Below are positions 1-9,800 of a DNA stretch of 64,000 bases, in pieces. The stretch spans positions 93,595 to 157,594 of the forward strand of contig CAAGLA010000034.1 in the NCBI GenBank assembly GCA_900770655.1, given 5' to 3'. The stretch comes from Bacteroidaceae bacterium. Lineage in GTDB: Bacteria; Bacteroidota; Bacteroidia; Bacteroidales; Bacteroidaceae. The position numbers were made by a program, and so were the translations under genes. Position 1 is the stretch's first letter. Every line of letters starts with the position of its first letter. Below the pieces are notes generated by a model. The model was not told the origin of the DNA. It saw nothing but the letters and a program-made list of their open reading frames with translations, and ran no database searches.

Positions 1-238
1 CTTCGCTCTCTGCAATCTCTTTTAGACGGGTGATAATCTCCCGGCGTGTTGCAGGCTTGGCAATTTCACTTGCCTCCTCAACTTCGGAGGCCTCTTCTGT
101 TTCTGCTTGTGGAGCCTCCTCTTCAATGCTGTTCTGCTCAATCTGTTCAATCGTAGTGGCGTCTGCAGCCTCTTCAGGAGTACTCGCGATGTTCAGTTCT
201 TCTAACTGTGCATCGAGTTTTTTAGTTTCACTCATCAT
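1..238 (-). CDS. DUF349-type protein, N-terminal part only
   Basis: The gene runs off the left edge, so only about 79 N-terminal residues are visible. Two adjacent ATG codons (238 and 235) begin a protein reading MMSETKKLDAQLEELN. A strongly acidic Glu/Ala/Thr-rich stretch follows, then a basic helix around TRREIITRLKEIAESE. This layout, an acidic disordered head leading into an RLKEIA helix, is how Bacteroidales DUF349 proteins start; these are long coiled-coil proteins of unknown role. The assignment rests on the head only and the DUF349 repeats themselves lie outside the window. A -7-like box lies about 85 bp upstream. Confidence 0.5.
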   Translation of the reverse strand, partial: MMSETKKLDAQLEELNIASTPEEAADATTIEQIEQNSIEEEAPQAETEEASEVEEASEIAKPATRREIITRLKEIAESE

Positions 239-321
239 TTAAATTATTAAAGGTTTTATGGGGCGTTGAGTTTCTGCATAGGTGTTTAATGCGTTGTGCT
301 GAAACTCTCTGCAATAGAATG

Positions 322-355
322 CGAATATAAAAATAAAAATCGATTATAATGCAAA
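322..355 (-). promoter_or_regulatory. Candidate Bacteroidetes-type promoter for the DUF349-type gene
   Basis: Read leftward, TTTG (352-355) is followed 22 bp later by TATATTCG (322-329), close to the TTTG/TAnnTTTG consensus. It would give a leader of about 75 nt before the ATG at 238. The spacing is slightly long and the -7 box has C for T, so this is a moderate candidate. Confidence 0.4.
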
Positions 356-431
356 TAGTTGCTAAAGTTTTTACTCAACCAGCTTTTATTTCTTTTTTTA
401 GCTCTGTTGTACCGGTATTTATAAAACAGAA

Positions 432-459
432 ACAGCAGAACGGTTAACCGTTCTGCTGT
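432..459 (-). terminator. Intrinsic terminator of the 482-2530 gene
   Basis: A perfect 14-bp inverted repeat (432-445 with 446-459) lies 22 bp past the stop codon of the leftward secreted-protein gene. Read leftward it is followed by a T-rich tract (TTTCTGTTTTAT). The T tract is only on this side, so it works for the leftward transcript. Confidence 0.75.
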
Positions 460-481
460 CAATGGTAATTAATATCTTATG

Positions 482-2530
482 TTACTTTACAAATACCTTT
501 TCGCCGTTTATTATGTAAAGGCCACAAGGAAGTCTGTTTAGGATATCTGCGTCTGTTGTTTCAAACAGTTTTACTCCGGTAGCATTGTAGACTGTCCAAC
601 AGTTGTCATCCTTTGCAATAATCTCCTCAATTCCTGTATCTTCGTTCTTTACGGTGAAAGAGAGTTTGCAGGCTGCAAGGTCTTTGCCGTTTGCATCTAC
701 GAAATATCCTTCGGGCACTTCTAGTATGTAGTTGCCGTTTTCTCTGATAGGCTCTATAGCCTTAATGGCTGCCTGATACATAGTAGTTACTCCATCTTCG
801 TGCTTTGTAGAGTACTCAACCGGAATCTCAACGTTTGTCAGTTCATTGTATAGTCTTGGCAGAATCTCTTGATTTTCTGTCTTGTTCACATAGTAGCTGA
901 ATGTGAAGACAACAGATGTCAGTTCTTCTACTGTAGAACCGTTTGCGGGGCTGGTTTCTGTAATTGTTGCAGCCGGTGCATAGCCCACTATGTTATATTT
1001 CACAAGTGTACGTACACCATATTTTGTCGGAACAGGAATAGACATATCCATAACGCCGGGGCATAGTATGATATCGCCGGCAGAAATGTTTATATTAAGT
1101 TCCATATTGTTATATGTGGTAATGGGCTTTGCGGCAGTCATTGTGAGAGTCTTGCTGTCGGTCTGTGTTACAGTAAACTCTGTAGATACGTCTGTGGCTG
1201 TAATCTTCAGGTCGCTTGTTGCAGCAATTCCCTCTTCGCAGGCAATGGTAATTGTTTCCAGCTTGTCGAAAGAACTGCCGCCTGCCGGTGCAATTGTGAA
1301 TGTGGGATATTCGCGTTGTACATAGAGTTTGGGAAGGATATGGTTCTCTGTGACTTTGTCGGCAGTGTAGCAGCCGTAAGTCTTGTGTTCGGTAGAGTAG
1401 TGTATGGTGTATCCGTCGCAAGATATTGATGCGTTGTCTTCGCCATCTATTGCTATGCTCCACACAGCGCCTTCTGCCGGCATATCCTTTTCGAAGTTGA
1501 AATTGTTGTATGTTCCCTTGTGGTACATATATTTGCCATCGCAGTCCTGTATTGTATAGCCACCCTCAACTGCTGTAAAGGTGAAACCGGCACATTCAAC
1601 GGTTTCTATGTACTTGCCGTTAATGTCGTTGGCTGTTTTTGTTGGTAGATAACCGAAGCCTTTCTTCTCATAGAAGCAGGTTGCAGCACTGTCGGCTGCT
1701 ACAATAGCATAATTCTTGCCCGAAACTATAGATGTAGCAGGCAAATAGGGCATTGTAGGTGAAACTATGTAGGTCTCTTCGGCAATACCGCTCTTGAATA
1801 CAGCATCGCCATCGGTCTTTACAGCCATTACTTTAATGGTGGTAGTAGCGGTCAAATCGAAGTACATTACCCAATATTTACTGCACTTTGTTGTTCCTGC
1901 ATTGTTTATGTAGTCTTCATAGCTGGGGGCTGTTCCGTCGAGAGTGTAGTAGAGAACCGCTGTCTCGTCTGTAGTCTCTGCTGTTACGCGAACCTTGTCG
2001 GCGTATATTGCCAGCGGTGTCTTGAATTCGGGTGTGGGGACTACAACTGTTCCGGCGGCAGGGGTGTATTCAATGGTAATGGACTTTACATAGTAGGCAC
2101 GTTGTGTAGCCTCCCATTTTATTGCAATGTCGCCCTTTGTATCTTCGCAGTCGAATGTGTATGCGGCATCGCTTGTTGTCGGTGTGTACGCTTCCGATGT
2201 CTGGTCGCCCACAGAGATTGTCATCTTGGCATCTCCGCTTGCAGCAATGCTTGTGTTTACTGTAATGCTTCTGATAGTGCACTCGGCAAACGCCTTTGTG
2301 CTCAATGTGTAGAGCGGGTTTACTTCGGCCTTTTTTCCAATCTGTATACCTTTATCGGTACTCCACCCAATATATGTCGATGATGACGCGCTCCATTCAA
2401 CATCGCTTAGTGTAACATTGCCGCCTTCTGTAGTAAGTTCACCGCTTTTGAATGTGTGGGTGTAAGTTTCGGCGTTTGCCTGCAAGATTACTGTTGCCAG
2501 ACAAAATAGTGTGAGTAAAATTTTCTTCAT
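482..2530 (-). CDS. Secreted modular protein with chitobiase-type C-terminal domain and type IX-like tail
   Basis: An upstream in-frame ATG exists at 2566, but ATG 2530 opens a clean signal peptide (MKKILLTLFCLATVILQANA), giving 682 residues. Residues about 165-260 look like a chitobiase/beta-hexosaminidase C-terminal module (PTPEFKTPLAIY, YYTLDGTAPS). A middle region (about 265-410) with repeated Gly-Lys-Tyr motifs resembles a carbohydrate-binding beta domain. Then come two Ig-like domains (the second begins near SPANGSTVEEL). The last 45 residues (VYNATGVKLFE to LPCGLYIINGEKVFVK) match the style of short type IX secretion sorting domains. No catalytic domain was recognised. Likely a cell-surface adhesin or binding protein; PorQ in the same window supports a working type IX system. 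Confidence 0.6.
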   Translation of the reverse strand: MKKILLTLFCLATVILQANAETYTHTFKSGELTTEGGNVTLSDVEWSASSSTYIGWSTDKGIQIGKKAEVNPLYTLSTKAFAECTIRSITVNTSIAASGDAKMTISVGDQTSEAYTPTTSDAAYTFDCEDTKGDIAIKWEATQRAYYVKSITIEYTPAAGTVVVPTPEFKTPLAIYADKVRVTAETTDETAVLYYTLDGTAPSYEDYINNAGTTKCSKYWVMYFDLTATTTIKVMAVKTDGDAVFKSGIAEETYIVSPTMPYLPATSIVSGKNYAIVAADSAATCFYEKKGFGYLPTKTANDINGKYIETVECAGFTFTAVEGGYTIQDCDGKYMYHKGTYNNFNFEKDMPAEGAVWSIAIDGEDNASISCDGYTIHYSTEHKTYGCYTADKVTENHILPKLYVQREYPTFTIAPAGGSSFDKLETITIACEEGIAATSDLKITATDVSTEFTVTQTDSKTLTMTAAKPITTYNNMELNINISAGDIILCPGVMDMSIPVPTKYGVRTLVKYNIVGYAPAATITETSPANGSTVEELTSVVFTFSYYVNKTENQEILPRLYNELTNVEIPVEYSTKHEDGVTTMYQAAIKAIEPIRENGNYILEVPEGYFVDANGKDLAACKLSFTVKNEDTGIEEIIAKDDNCWTVYNATGVKLFETTDADILNRLPCGLYIINGEKVFVK

Positions 2531-2553
2531 AAATAATGTGTTTATAATTTTCG

Positions 2554-2561
2554 CAAAAGTA
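2554..2561 (-). promoter_or_regulatory. Candidate -7 element for the 482-2530 gene
   Basis: TACTTTTG on the minus strand, 23 bp before ATG 2530, fits TAnnTTTG. No TTTG was found about 20 bp upstream. It suggests that the secreted-protein gene is transcribed separately from the thioredoxin lipoprotein gene before it. Confidence 0.45.
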
Positions 2562-2617
2562 GCCAAAAACTTTTTGCTACTTTGTTTGTTTTCGGTTAAA
2601 TGTTGTTTTTTAATATG

Positions 2618-3115
2618 TTAATTGTCTCCGAAAGACTTAACACCTGTTACTGCGTCTTTAATCTTTCCAATGAAACGCACAGCATCGCGGTCGGCGCCTA
2701 TCACTTCGCCTAATCTGGTTCCGTCGCTAGATAGTATAAGGTAAGTGGGGTATATGTCTATATTGTATCTTTCTGCTACAGCCACACCTTCTCCCTCTTC
2801 CATATCTAACATTATAGATACAAATGCATTATTCAGGTATTCTCCGCATACTTCAAGCGGAAAAACCCTGTCAATCATCATTTTACACGGTGCGCAAGTT
2901 TTTGTATAACAATCTATAAATACGAGTTTTCCTTCTCTTTGGGCAGTCTCAAACGCTTCTTGCAGTGTCAGTTCTCTGAACCAAGTACCTTTATGTTCGG
3001 GTTGAGGCGCAGTTGTCTCTGCAGTTGCCTCCGTTGTTTGTCCTGCTGTTGTTTTGCTTGCACAAGAGATAAACAAAATTGCTGTCCACAATAATACCGT
3101 AAATCCTTTTTTCAT
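2618..3115 (-). CDS. Thioredoxin-fold lipoprotein
   Basis: About 165 residues. ATG 3115 (MKKGFTV) is preferred to ATG 3121. The N-terminus is a lipoprotein signal ending in a lipobox (LFISC), followed by a Thr/Ala/Glu-rich linker. The rest is one thioredoxin domain with active site CYTKTCAPCKMM (CxxC = CAPC) and the cis-proline region IYPTYLIL. The family reduces or isomerises disulfides, here probably in the periplasm or on the outer membrane. It is the last gene of the leftward Sus-like run and lies 19 bp after the TlpA-like gene, suggesting that the two work as a redox pair. The substrate is unknown. Confidence 0.8.
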   Translation of the reverse strand: MKKGFTVLLWTAILFISCASKTTAGQTTEATAETTAPQPEHKGTWFRELTLQEAFETAQREGKLVFIDCYTKTCAPCKMMIDRVFPLEVCGEYLNNAFVSIMLDMEEGEGVAVAERYNIDIYPTYLILSSDGTRLGEVIGADRDAVRFIGKIKDAVTGVKSFGDN

Positions 3116-3134
3116 TTCCAATACTCCTTTTCCT

Positions 3135-4199
3135 CTATTCTATTATTGTATTTGTTATTACCTCTTCCAGCCCTCCACCGGGAGGCGGTGCGTATGCTGT
3201 CACTATATTTCCTTCTTTATCAATGACTATGTAACGCGGAACGCCTGAGATGTGGTAGATAGACTCAAACGGTGACTCCTCTTCGCAGTCGGGGAACAGG
3301 TTGGGCATAATATTTAGCCCGCGTCTCTCTATTACTCTCTTCCACTGTTCTTTAACGTTGCTGCGGTCTATGGATACTGTTATAAAAACAATATCGTCGT
3401 TTCCGCTATAGCTGTTCTTTAGTTCTATAAATGCCGGAAATTTCTTTAAACAGCTGCTGCACCAAGTTGCCCATACATCAATTACAAGAATCTTTCCCCT
3501 GTATTCGGCAAAGGTGTGTTCTATGCCGGCAGTGTCTTTGAGTATAGGCAGAGGAGCCTGTTTCCCCGGCATTATATTTTCGTATACTTCGAAGAGGGAA
3601 AGCACTTCGCGTTTTACCTCGCACTCTTTGACATTGCTCTCTATGACAGGGTACAGTTGTGCAAAGCCATCGGAAAATCCGCTGTTTGTAATGGGGAATT
3701 TCATCTTCTCTAAAAAGACCTTGTGCAAAGTGTCGTTGCTGCAGGCAAAAACGGCGTGCAGTTTGCTGTAGTCATTTTCGTTCAGCGCTCTTATTGGGTA
3801 GAATACTGTTGCTGTCAGCCCATCTCTCGACTCTTCGAAACTGCTTCCTTGTTTCATCCAATAGAGGGTGAAGTAGTGGTCTGTGAAACGTTCTATGCCG
3901 TGCTCAATCATAAATTCCGCAACCACGGGGTTGTCGAGCTGCAGCTCTTCTGCATAAGGCGGCAGTTGGGCTATATCTTCATTGCCCCCGCGACAACTGA
4001 ACATATATTCACCGCAACTCCAAATATAGTTACACATATTCAGAATGGCAGCCTCGCTATTATCGTCTATGTTTTGTCGGGCGCTGTTGAATGTTTCAAC
4101 TATTTCTCCGGCTGTCTGAAACTCCTTGCTCCATAGGCTGTCTATGCTTGCCGGCGTTTGGCAGGAAAGTGTTATTAGTGCAAGCAGAATGGTTGGCAT
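3135..4199 (-). CDS. TlpA-like thiol-disulfide oxidoreductase lipoprotein
   Basis: Start ATG 4199 gives a short lipoprotein signal (MPTILLALITLSC) and 354 residues; a TTG 36 nt upstream is open but adds a charged leader. Residues about 15-205 form a helical N-terminal domain that I cannot assign. Residues about 215-350 are a redoxin/thioredoxin domain with WATWCSSCLKKFPAF (CxxC = CSSC) and the cis-Pro stretch SGVPRYIVIDKEG. TlpA-family proteins in Bacteroidales act as periplasmic thiol reductases. It follows the metallohydrolase-like gene by 32 bp and precedes a second thioredoxin lipoprotein, so two redox lipoproteins sit behind one SusC/SusD pair. Substrate unknown. Confidence 0.8.
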   Translation of the reverse strand: MPTILLALITLSCQTPASIDSLWSKEFQTAGEIVETFNSARQNIDDNSEAAILNMCNYIWSCGEYMFSCRGGNEDIAQLPPYAEELQLDNPVVAEFMIEHGIERFTDHYFTLYWMKQGSSFEESRDGLTATVFYPIRALNENDYSKLHAVFACSNDTLHKVFLEKMKFPITNSGFSDGFAQLYPVIESNVKECEVKREVLSLFEVYENIMPGKQAPLPILKDTAGIEHTFAEYRGKILVIDVWATWCSSCLKKFPAFIELKNSYSGNDDIVFITVSIDRSNVKEQWKRVIERRGLNIMPNLFPDCEEESPFESIYHISGVPRYIVIDKEGNIVTAYAPPPGGGLEEVITNTIIE

Positions 4200-4231
4200 A
4201 TATAACTTTTTTGTATCTTTTCTTCTCACTA

Positions 4232-5275
4232 TCAATCATTCTCTTGTTTTCCACGTGCAAAGCCTACAAGGTCAATGCCATAATTGTCTAGCATATAGTC
4301 TACTACAATATCATACTTCTCTTTTATCATAGGGTACTTGCTCGAAGGGTAACGTGTATCAAACTCTTCGGGTGTGAGCCATATTGCATTCTTGATATAT
4401 GTAGTAAAGAGGTTGTAGTTGGCGTGTTTGCCTTTCTCCCAGTAATAACAACTGGTCTCGTTTGCGTACGGGGGTGTCCACACTTGCTGTAATCTTCCTG
4501 TACCGAAGTTGTCGTTTATCATATCTATAAACCCCAGCTTGTATTTGTAGTTACTCTTGCTTGGGTCTACGTGGTTCATTTTCAGCCCTTCGGAAAAGTC
4601 AAAGCCGGTCCAGAACTCATCGGGTGAATCAATATTGCCTTTTTCAATAGAGTTGTATATGAGCTGCATAATAAATATGCAACGCTGCTGCTTTAAAGAA
4701 TATTCGGCACTGCTGCCCATAATGACTTCATCCTTAAAACTTATGGCCCAATTGTCGAAGTTACCCAGTTTAATTGATTTGAATGGGTCGGTATCGGTTC
4801 CTACACCGCTGTTCTCTCCTTCCTCTTCATCGCCGAAAATACGTGGCTCTGTACGAAGATTATGTATCATATATATCTTAACCGGGAAAGTCGAGTGTGC
4901 AAATTCCTTGCTGATGTTTGGGAAAATGTAACTATAGAAATAGTCTACATAGAACGGCAGGTGTTCCTCTGGCAGATTCCACGCTCCATCTTCTCTCTCG
5001 CTTTCGTAGCCGGCAACGTAAAGGTCGCCTGTGCCGGCCGAAACCCAGTCACGGTTTAGGTCCTCTTCGGTTATATCCTTATATAACAGGTATACGCCAT
5101 ATTCGTTTTTAATTTCGTTTATCAGCGTGTCGTACTTGGTGTCACCTTGTGGAAAACCGCCACGTATGGGGGAATAGTTGCCGGAAGGAGTTATGTTTTC
5201 TTCGCTGTCGCTACAGGCGGCAAAAAGCATAATGCCTGCCAATATCAGAAATGTATTATGAACTATATTTTTCAT
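4232..5275 (-). CDS. Lipoprotein related to Sus-associated zinc metallohydrolases, lacking HExxH
   Basis: ATG 5275 (MKNIVHN) gives a lipoprotein signal with lipobox LFAAC and 347 residues; the longer frame to 5305 is less likely. Length, position directly after SusD, and the pattern DTLINEIKNEYGVYLLY near the N-terminus resemble the family of substrate-import-associated zinc metallohydrolase lipoproteins found beside SusC/SusD. In that family a HExxH zinc helix follows the middle region. Here the corresponding helix appears to be IFIMQLIYNSIEK, without the two histidines or the glutamate, so zinc catalysis is probably lost. Family membership is my judgement from layout and weak similarity; alternatively it is an unrelated surface binding lipoprotein. 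Confidence 0.5.
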   Translation of the reverse strand: MKNIVHNTFLILAGIMLFAACSDSEENITPSGNYSPIRGGFPQGDTKYDTLINEIKNEYGVYLLYKDITEEDLNRDWVSAGTGDLYVAGYESEREDGAWNLPEEHLPFYVDYFYSYIFPNISKEFAHSTFPVKIYMIHNLRTEPRIFGDEEEGENSGVGTDTDPFKSIKLGNFDNWAISFKDEVIMGSSAEYSLKQQRCIFIMQLIYNSIEKGNIDSPDEFWTGFDFSEGLKMNHVDPSKSNYKYKLGFIDMINDNFGTGRLQQVWTPPYANETSCYYWEKGKHANYNLFTTYIKNAIWLTPEEFDTRYPSSKYPMIKEKYDIVVDYMLDNYGIDLVGFARGKQEND

Positions 5276-5294
5276 ATTTTTTTGTTTCTTGGGT

Positions 5295-6860
5295 TTATTG
5301 AACAATAGGCATACGTTTACTCGGCAATTCGTTTTGTTCGAGTCTGGAATTCATTTCCAAAGCTTCGTCGGGAATGGGCACGGTGTAGAGCAAATCTGTC
5401 TCTTCAAGACGATATGTGACGCTCTCATCGGGTGCTGTGTGCCAAGTGTGTGTAATTGTGGGCATTCCCCAACGGCGAAGGTCGAACCAACGGTGACCTT
5501 CGAAACATAGTTCACGACGACGCTCCTCACGAACGAACTCAATAAGTTCCTCTTGACTTGTAAACTCCTCTTCTTCAAAATCTTCCGGGTCGAAACGTTT
5601 CTCGCGCAGTGTATTGAGTGCTGCTGTTGCCTCTGCAATACCCTCGCCTCCCATCATTGCTTTAGCCTCGGCGTAATTAAGGTATGCTTCGGAAAGACGC
5701 AGACAACGTCCGAATATGCCTACTGCGTTTTGTGGCAGGTAGTATGTAGTACCAACATTTACCTTTCCGAAAGGCATATACATAAGTTCTCCGTTGGAGT
5801 TGCCTGTCGGGGCCTGTACTATATATCGGCTCAGGCGCAGGTCGTAGTCGAGATAGGTGTTGAGCAAATCTTGTGATGCCTGAAAATATGCGTGCATCTT
5901 GTTGCCTGTTACAGTATTTACTGAATTGGCACCAGTATATGTCCACTCAAACATATCTTCGACATTCCCGTATGGCCAAATAGTCTCGCTCGATTTGTAT
6001 GTCGGGAATACATAGTAGTTGCGGATAATTTTCCCCTCGCTATCGTGTCCGTGGAGAAGGACACTGTTTAGGTCGAGAAGCGAAAATCGGTCGTTATCCA
6101 TAACAAGTCGGGCATATTCGGCTGCCTTGTCCCAATTTTCCATATAAAGGTATGTTCGGGAGAGCATAAGCTGTACCATTGGCAGGCTTGTACGGTAGTT
6201 GTCGCTCCATTGCTCGCTTTCCGGGAGTGATAGATAAGTCTCTTCGGCTGTGTGAAGGTCCTGAAGTATCTGTTCATACACCTCGCCCACTGTGCTGCGT
6301 TTAAGATAATCGTCGCTCTCTTCTATGCCGCTATTCAGCTTAAGCGGCACGCCAAGAGCTTCGGGGTCGCTGTTGTAGGGCTTGCCGAATATATTCACAA
6401 GGTTAAAGTAATAGAAACCTCTAAGAGCGTATGCCTGTGCCTTTACCTTGTTTACATTATCCTCTGTATCGTTGACATCGGGTATGTAGTCCAGAACAGC
6501 ATTGGCTCCGAGAATAACTTCGTAGTAGCTCTCATATAAATTAATGTGTCCGGCTCCTGCCTCTCCCATCATCTTGAACATATCGGGTTGCCAAGTGAAA
6601 CTTGCAAAGAGCAGGTTCTCGTCGAATCCCTCCATCGGTGTCTGGTAGGGAGCGGCTTCAATATCATCATCGAGCAGTCCCAAGAATATGTTGAATCCCT
6701 CCATATCGTTGCGCTGGTATGCCTCGCCCAACAGAAGCTCGTTTAGCGATGTGGCATCTTCGGGAACAAACTCACTTTCCGAATTCGGTTCTAGAAAATC
6801 GTTGCACGATAGCAGTGAGAGAACCGATATAGTTGCTAAAATATTATATATCATTTTCAT
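5295..6860 (-). CDS. SusD/RagB-family outer-membrane lipoprotein
   Basis: ATG 6860 (MKMIYNILATISVLSLLSC) gives a lipoprotein signal and 521 residues, usual for SusD. Typical features are CNDFLEP right after the lipobox, the TPR-like helical stretch around KAQAYALRGFYYFNLVNIFGKPY, and the C-terminal FVREERRRELCFEGHRWFDLRRWG motif. SusD caps the SusC barrel and captures the ligand at the cell surface. It starts 13 bp after the SusC stop, the standard pair order. No glycoside hydrolase is nearby, so the ligand may not be a glycan; the flanking esterase and redox lipoproteins are the only hints. Confidence 0.95.
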   Translation of the reverse strand: MKMIYNILATISVLSLLSCNDFLEPNSESEFVPEDATSLNELLLGEAYQRNDMEGFNIFLGLLDDDIEAAPYQTPMEGFDENLLFASFTWQPDMFKMMGEAGAGHINLYESYYEVILGANAVLDYIPDVNDTEDNVNKVKAQAYALRGFYYFNLVNIFGKPYNSDPEALGVPLKLNSGIEESDDYLKRSTVGEVYEQILQDLHTAEETYLSLPESEQWSDNYRTSLPMVQLMLSRTYLYMENWDKAAEYARLVMDNDRFSLLDLNSVLLHGHDSEGKIIRNYYVFPTYKSSETIWPYGNVEDMFEWTYTGANSVNTVTGNKMHAYFQASQDLLNTYLDYDLRLSRYIVQAPTGNSNGELMYMPFGKVNVGTTYYLPQNAVGIFGRCLRLSEAYLNYAEAKAMMGGEGIAEATAALNTLREKRFDPEDFEEEEFTSQEELIEFVREERRRELCFEGHRWFDLRRWGMPTITHTWHTAPDESVTYRLEETDLLYTVPIPDEALEMNSRLEQNELPSKRMPIVQ

Positions 6861-6873
6861 AGCCTTGTCTTTT

Positions 6874-9800
6874 TTAGAATCCAACACTTAGTCCTACTGA
6901 ATATATTCTTGGTTGAATGCTGTAACCAAGTTCCGGGTCGTAACCTTTCCAGTCATCGCTCGCAATAACAAAGAGATTGTTTACGTTTGCGCTAATCTGT
7001 ATACGCGACATACCAAGTTTCTTGCATAAATTCTGCGGTATGCTGTACGACAGTGAGATTTGTGTACAGCGCAGGAACGAAGCGTCGGCTACGCGGACAT
7101 CGGACTGTGACCACATAGAGTAGATGTTGTCATATAGCCCGTTGGGCAGGTTCAGGTTGTAAAGGTCCCTTATTGATGTGTAGAGAGCCGGAATGTTTGT
7201 CTTGGCCTCGTCGCCCGGCTGCTTCCAGCGGTTGTTGAGCTCCTTTGACAGGTTGCTGAATATGTCGGGCATCTTGCCGTATGTAAATGTAGAATACGGG
7301 TTCGGCAAACGCTTGTCTGCGCCTATCATCAGTGCAAAGTCTATTCCGAAATGGAAGTTTTTCCATCTCAGGCGTGTGTTTAGACCTCCACTGAAGTAGG
7401 GCTCACTCTGTCCCGAATATACAAGGAATGTCGTGGGGTCTACGCTTCCGTCACCGTCTACTGCATCATAGGTTGCATATTGGAATGTGGGGTATCCGTT
7501 CTTTCCGTCGAGCCCGGTGAACTTGTACGACCAGAATGCCGACAGCGGGTATCCGTTCTTTAGGGGGCGGCTGCTGTTGCCGTTAAGGAAGTCGGTGTGT
7601 GTTAGTTCATCGGCTTTAGCCGTGCGGTCGTCACTTTCGGAGCGGTTCCAGTTCTTGCCTGCATTGACACCGACTGTCCATACCCAATCTCTTGTGCGTA
7701 CCGGCGTGAAGTTCAGGGTAACTTCAATACCGTTGTTGGTAATGAGACCGCCGTTGAGCGGCATTGTTTCCATTCCATATTCTTGTGGTATATCTTGCCT
7801 TATAATTGCGTTAGAACTGCGACGGTAGTACTCAAAGTTCATTGTTACTCCAAAGAGCGAGAGATCGGCTCCGAAATTCCAAGATTTTGTACGTTCCCAT
7901 TTTAGCTGCTTGTTGGGTAGGCTCGATATTGTGAGGTAGTACTCGTTGTAGCTCTGGAGCAGGCCTTGGTACTTTACAATCATCTCTGGGCTAAGTGAAT
8001 TTACCACGTTGCCTTGAATTCCGTATGTGGCACGCAGGTTCAGTTGGTCGAGCCACGGCAGGTGCTCGGCAACGAACGGCTCTTGGGCTATCTTCCACGA
8101 AGCACCAAACGACCAAGTAGGGTCGAACTGTTTGTTTACATCCTGCCCGAATCTGTTCGATGCGTCGGAGCGTACATTGACGTTTACAACATATCTGTTC
8201 ATAAGCGAGTATGCTACAACGGCATAGAACGACAGATAATTAGTAGTTGTAGAGGTCTTGCTCCAACCCCCGTTGTATAGTGCCGCAAGAGCTCCCCAGC
8301 CAATAGATACATCGCTGTCTATAGGCTTGAAGTTTTCGGGAAGTGTGGGTGAAACAAGTATAGAACCGCGTTCGGGTACATATCCCCACACTGTGTTGCC
8401 TTCACTTTCTCCCTTGCTTGAGCGTATCTCCATTCCCAACATTGCATTCAAACGGTGTATTCCGTTGAATTCCTTGCTGAACTGCAGCTTGTGCGATGTG
8501 CTGTAAGATACTGTCTGGGAATTTGCTTGGTTAAGCTTGCCGCCGTATGGCATCAATGCTGCGTTGTATCTGTCGGAACCCGATTTCTCGCTGCCGAAGG
8601 CATATCCGCGGTAGAGCTGTTCTATCTGAGAAGTTCTCTCGCCTGCAAAACTTTCGCTCTTGTTTGTGTTGACAGCTACGCTTGCTGTGGCATTATAGCT
8701 GAGCCAGCTTAGAATCTTGTAGTTTATGTTCACCGATGCATTGAACATTGTACCCCTGTTCTTGGAGTAGCTGTTTTCCATTTCGTTGAATATGTTGAAC
8801 GAATATTGGTTCTTGCCGCCAAGCACGGTGTTGTACTGGTAAGTATAATATTTAGAGTAGTATGCACGTTCGCCGTTCTCTTCGTATGCAGGAATGGCAC
8901 GGCTTGTATTCATAGCGTATGTATATGGGTTGATTCCGGCTCCATAACCGTCGGAATTCCTTATACTTCCGCTAAGTTGTGCATTAATCGTGAGACGTTC
9001 GTTTACATTGCTGTTTATGCTCAAACGTGTGGTAATCTGGTCGTTTTCGTTGCCTATCTCGTATCCTTTGTTGTTTGAATAGCCTACCGATGCGTTGTAT
9101 GTGTATTTGTCGGCTCCTCCCGACACGCTCAAATTATGGTTCTGGCTCACTGAATTGCGGGTAAGCAAATCGAACCAGTCGGTGTTTACGGTTTCAAGGC
9201 GTTGCAGGTAGCGTGAGAACTCATCTTCGGTAATCATTCGCTTGTTGAACATTGCCATAAGTCCCTCGTATGTATATATCTGTGGCAATGGCTCGCTCTG
9301 GTAGCGCACACCGGCTTCGTATGCCTCTTTGCTGAACTGTATGCGTTCGAAAGAGTTCATAAAGTCGTACATATCGTATGTGGGGCGTTCCCTGACAGAT
9401 ATATTGGTGTTGTAGTTTACACTGATTCGCCCCGGAATACCCTTCTTGGTTGTAATGACAATTACGCCGTTCGATGCCTTTGAACCATAGATTGCTGTTG
9501 CCGATGCGTCCTTAAGAACTGTAATGTTGTCAATATCCTGCGGGTTGAGCCAAGATATCTGATTGCCTATAAGTTCGCGCATATCGGATGTGATAGCCGA
9601 ACTCATATCAATGGAAAGCGGGTCTTCCTGTATTACACCGTCTACAACCCATAGCGGGTCGGTGTTTCCAAGAATCGTAGATGTACCGCGTATTGTTATC
9701 TTGGGCGAAGAACCCACGCGCGCGCTCGTGTTCACAACGCTAAGTCCGGCGATTTTTCCTTGCAGCATCTGGTCTATGCTCTGGTATGCCGGCATCATAA

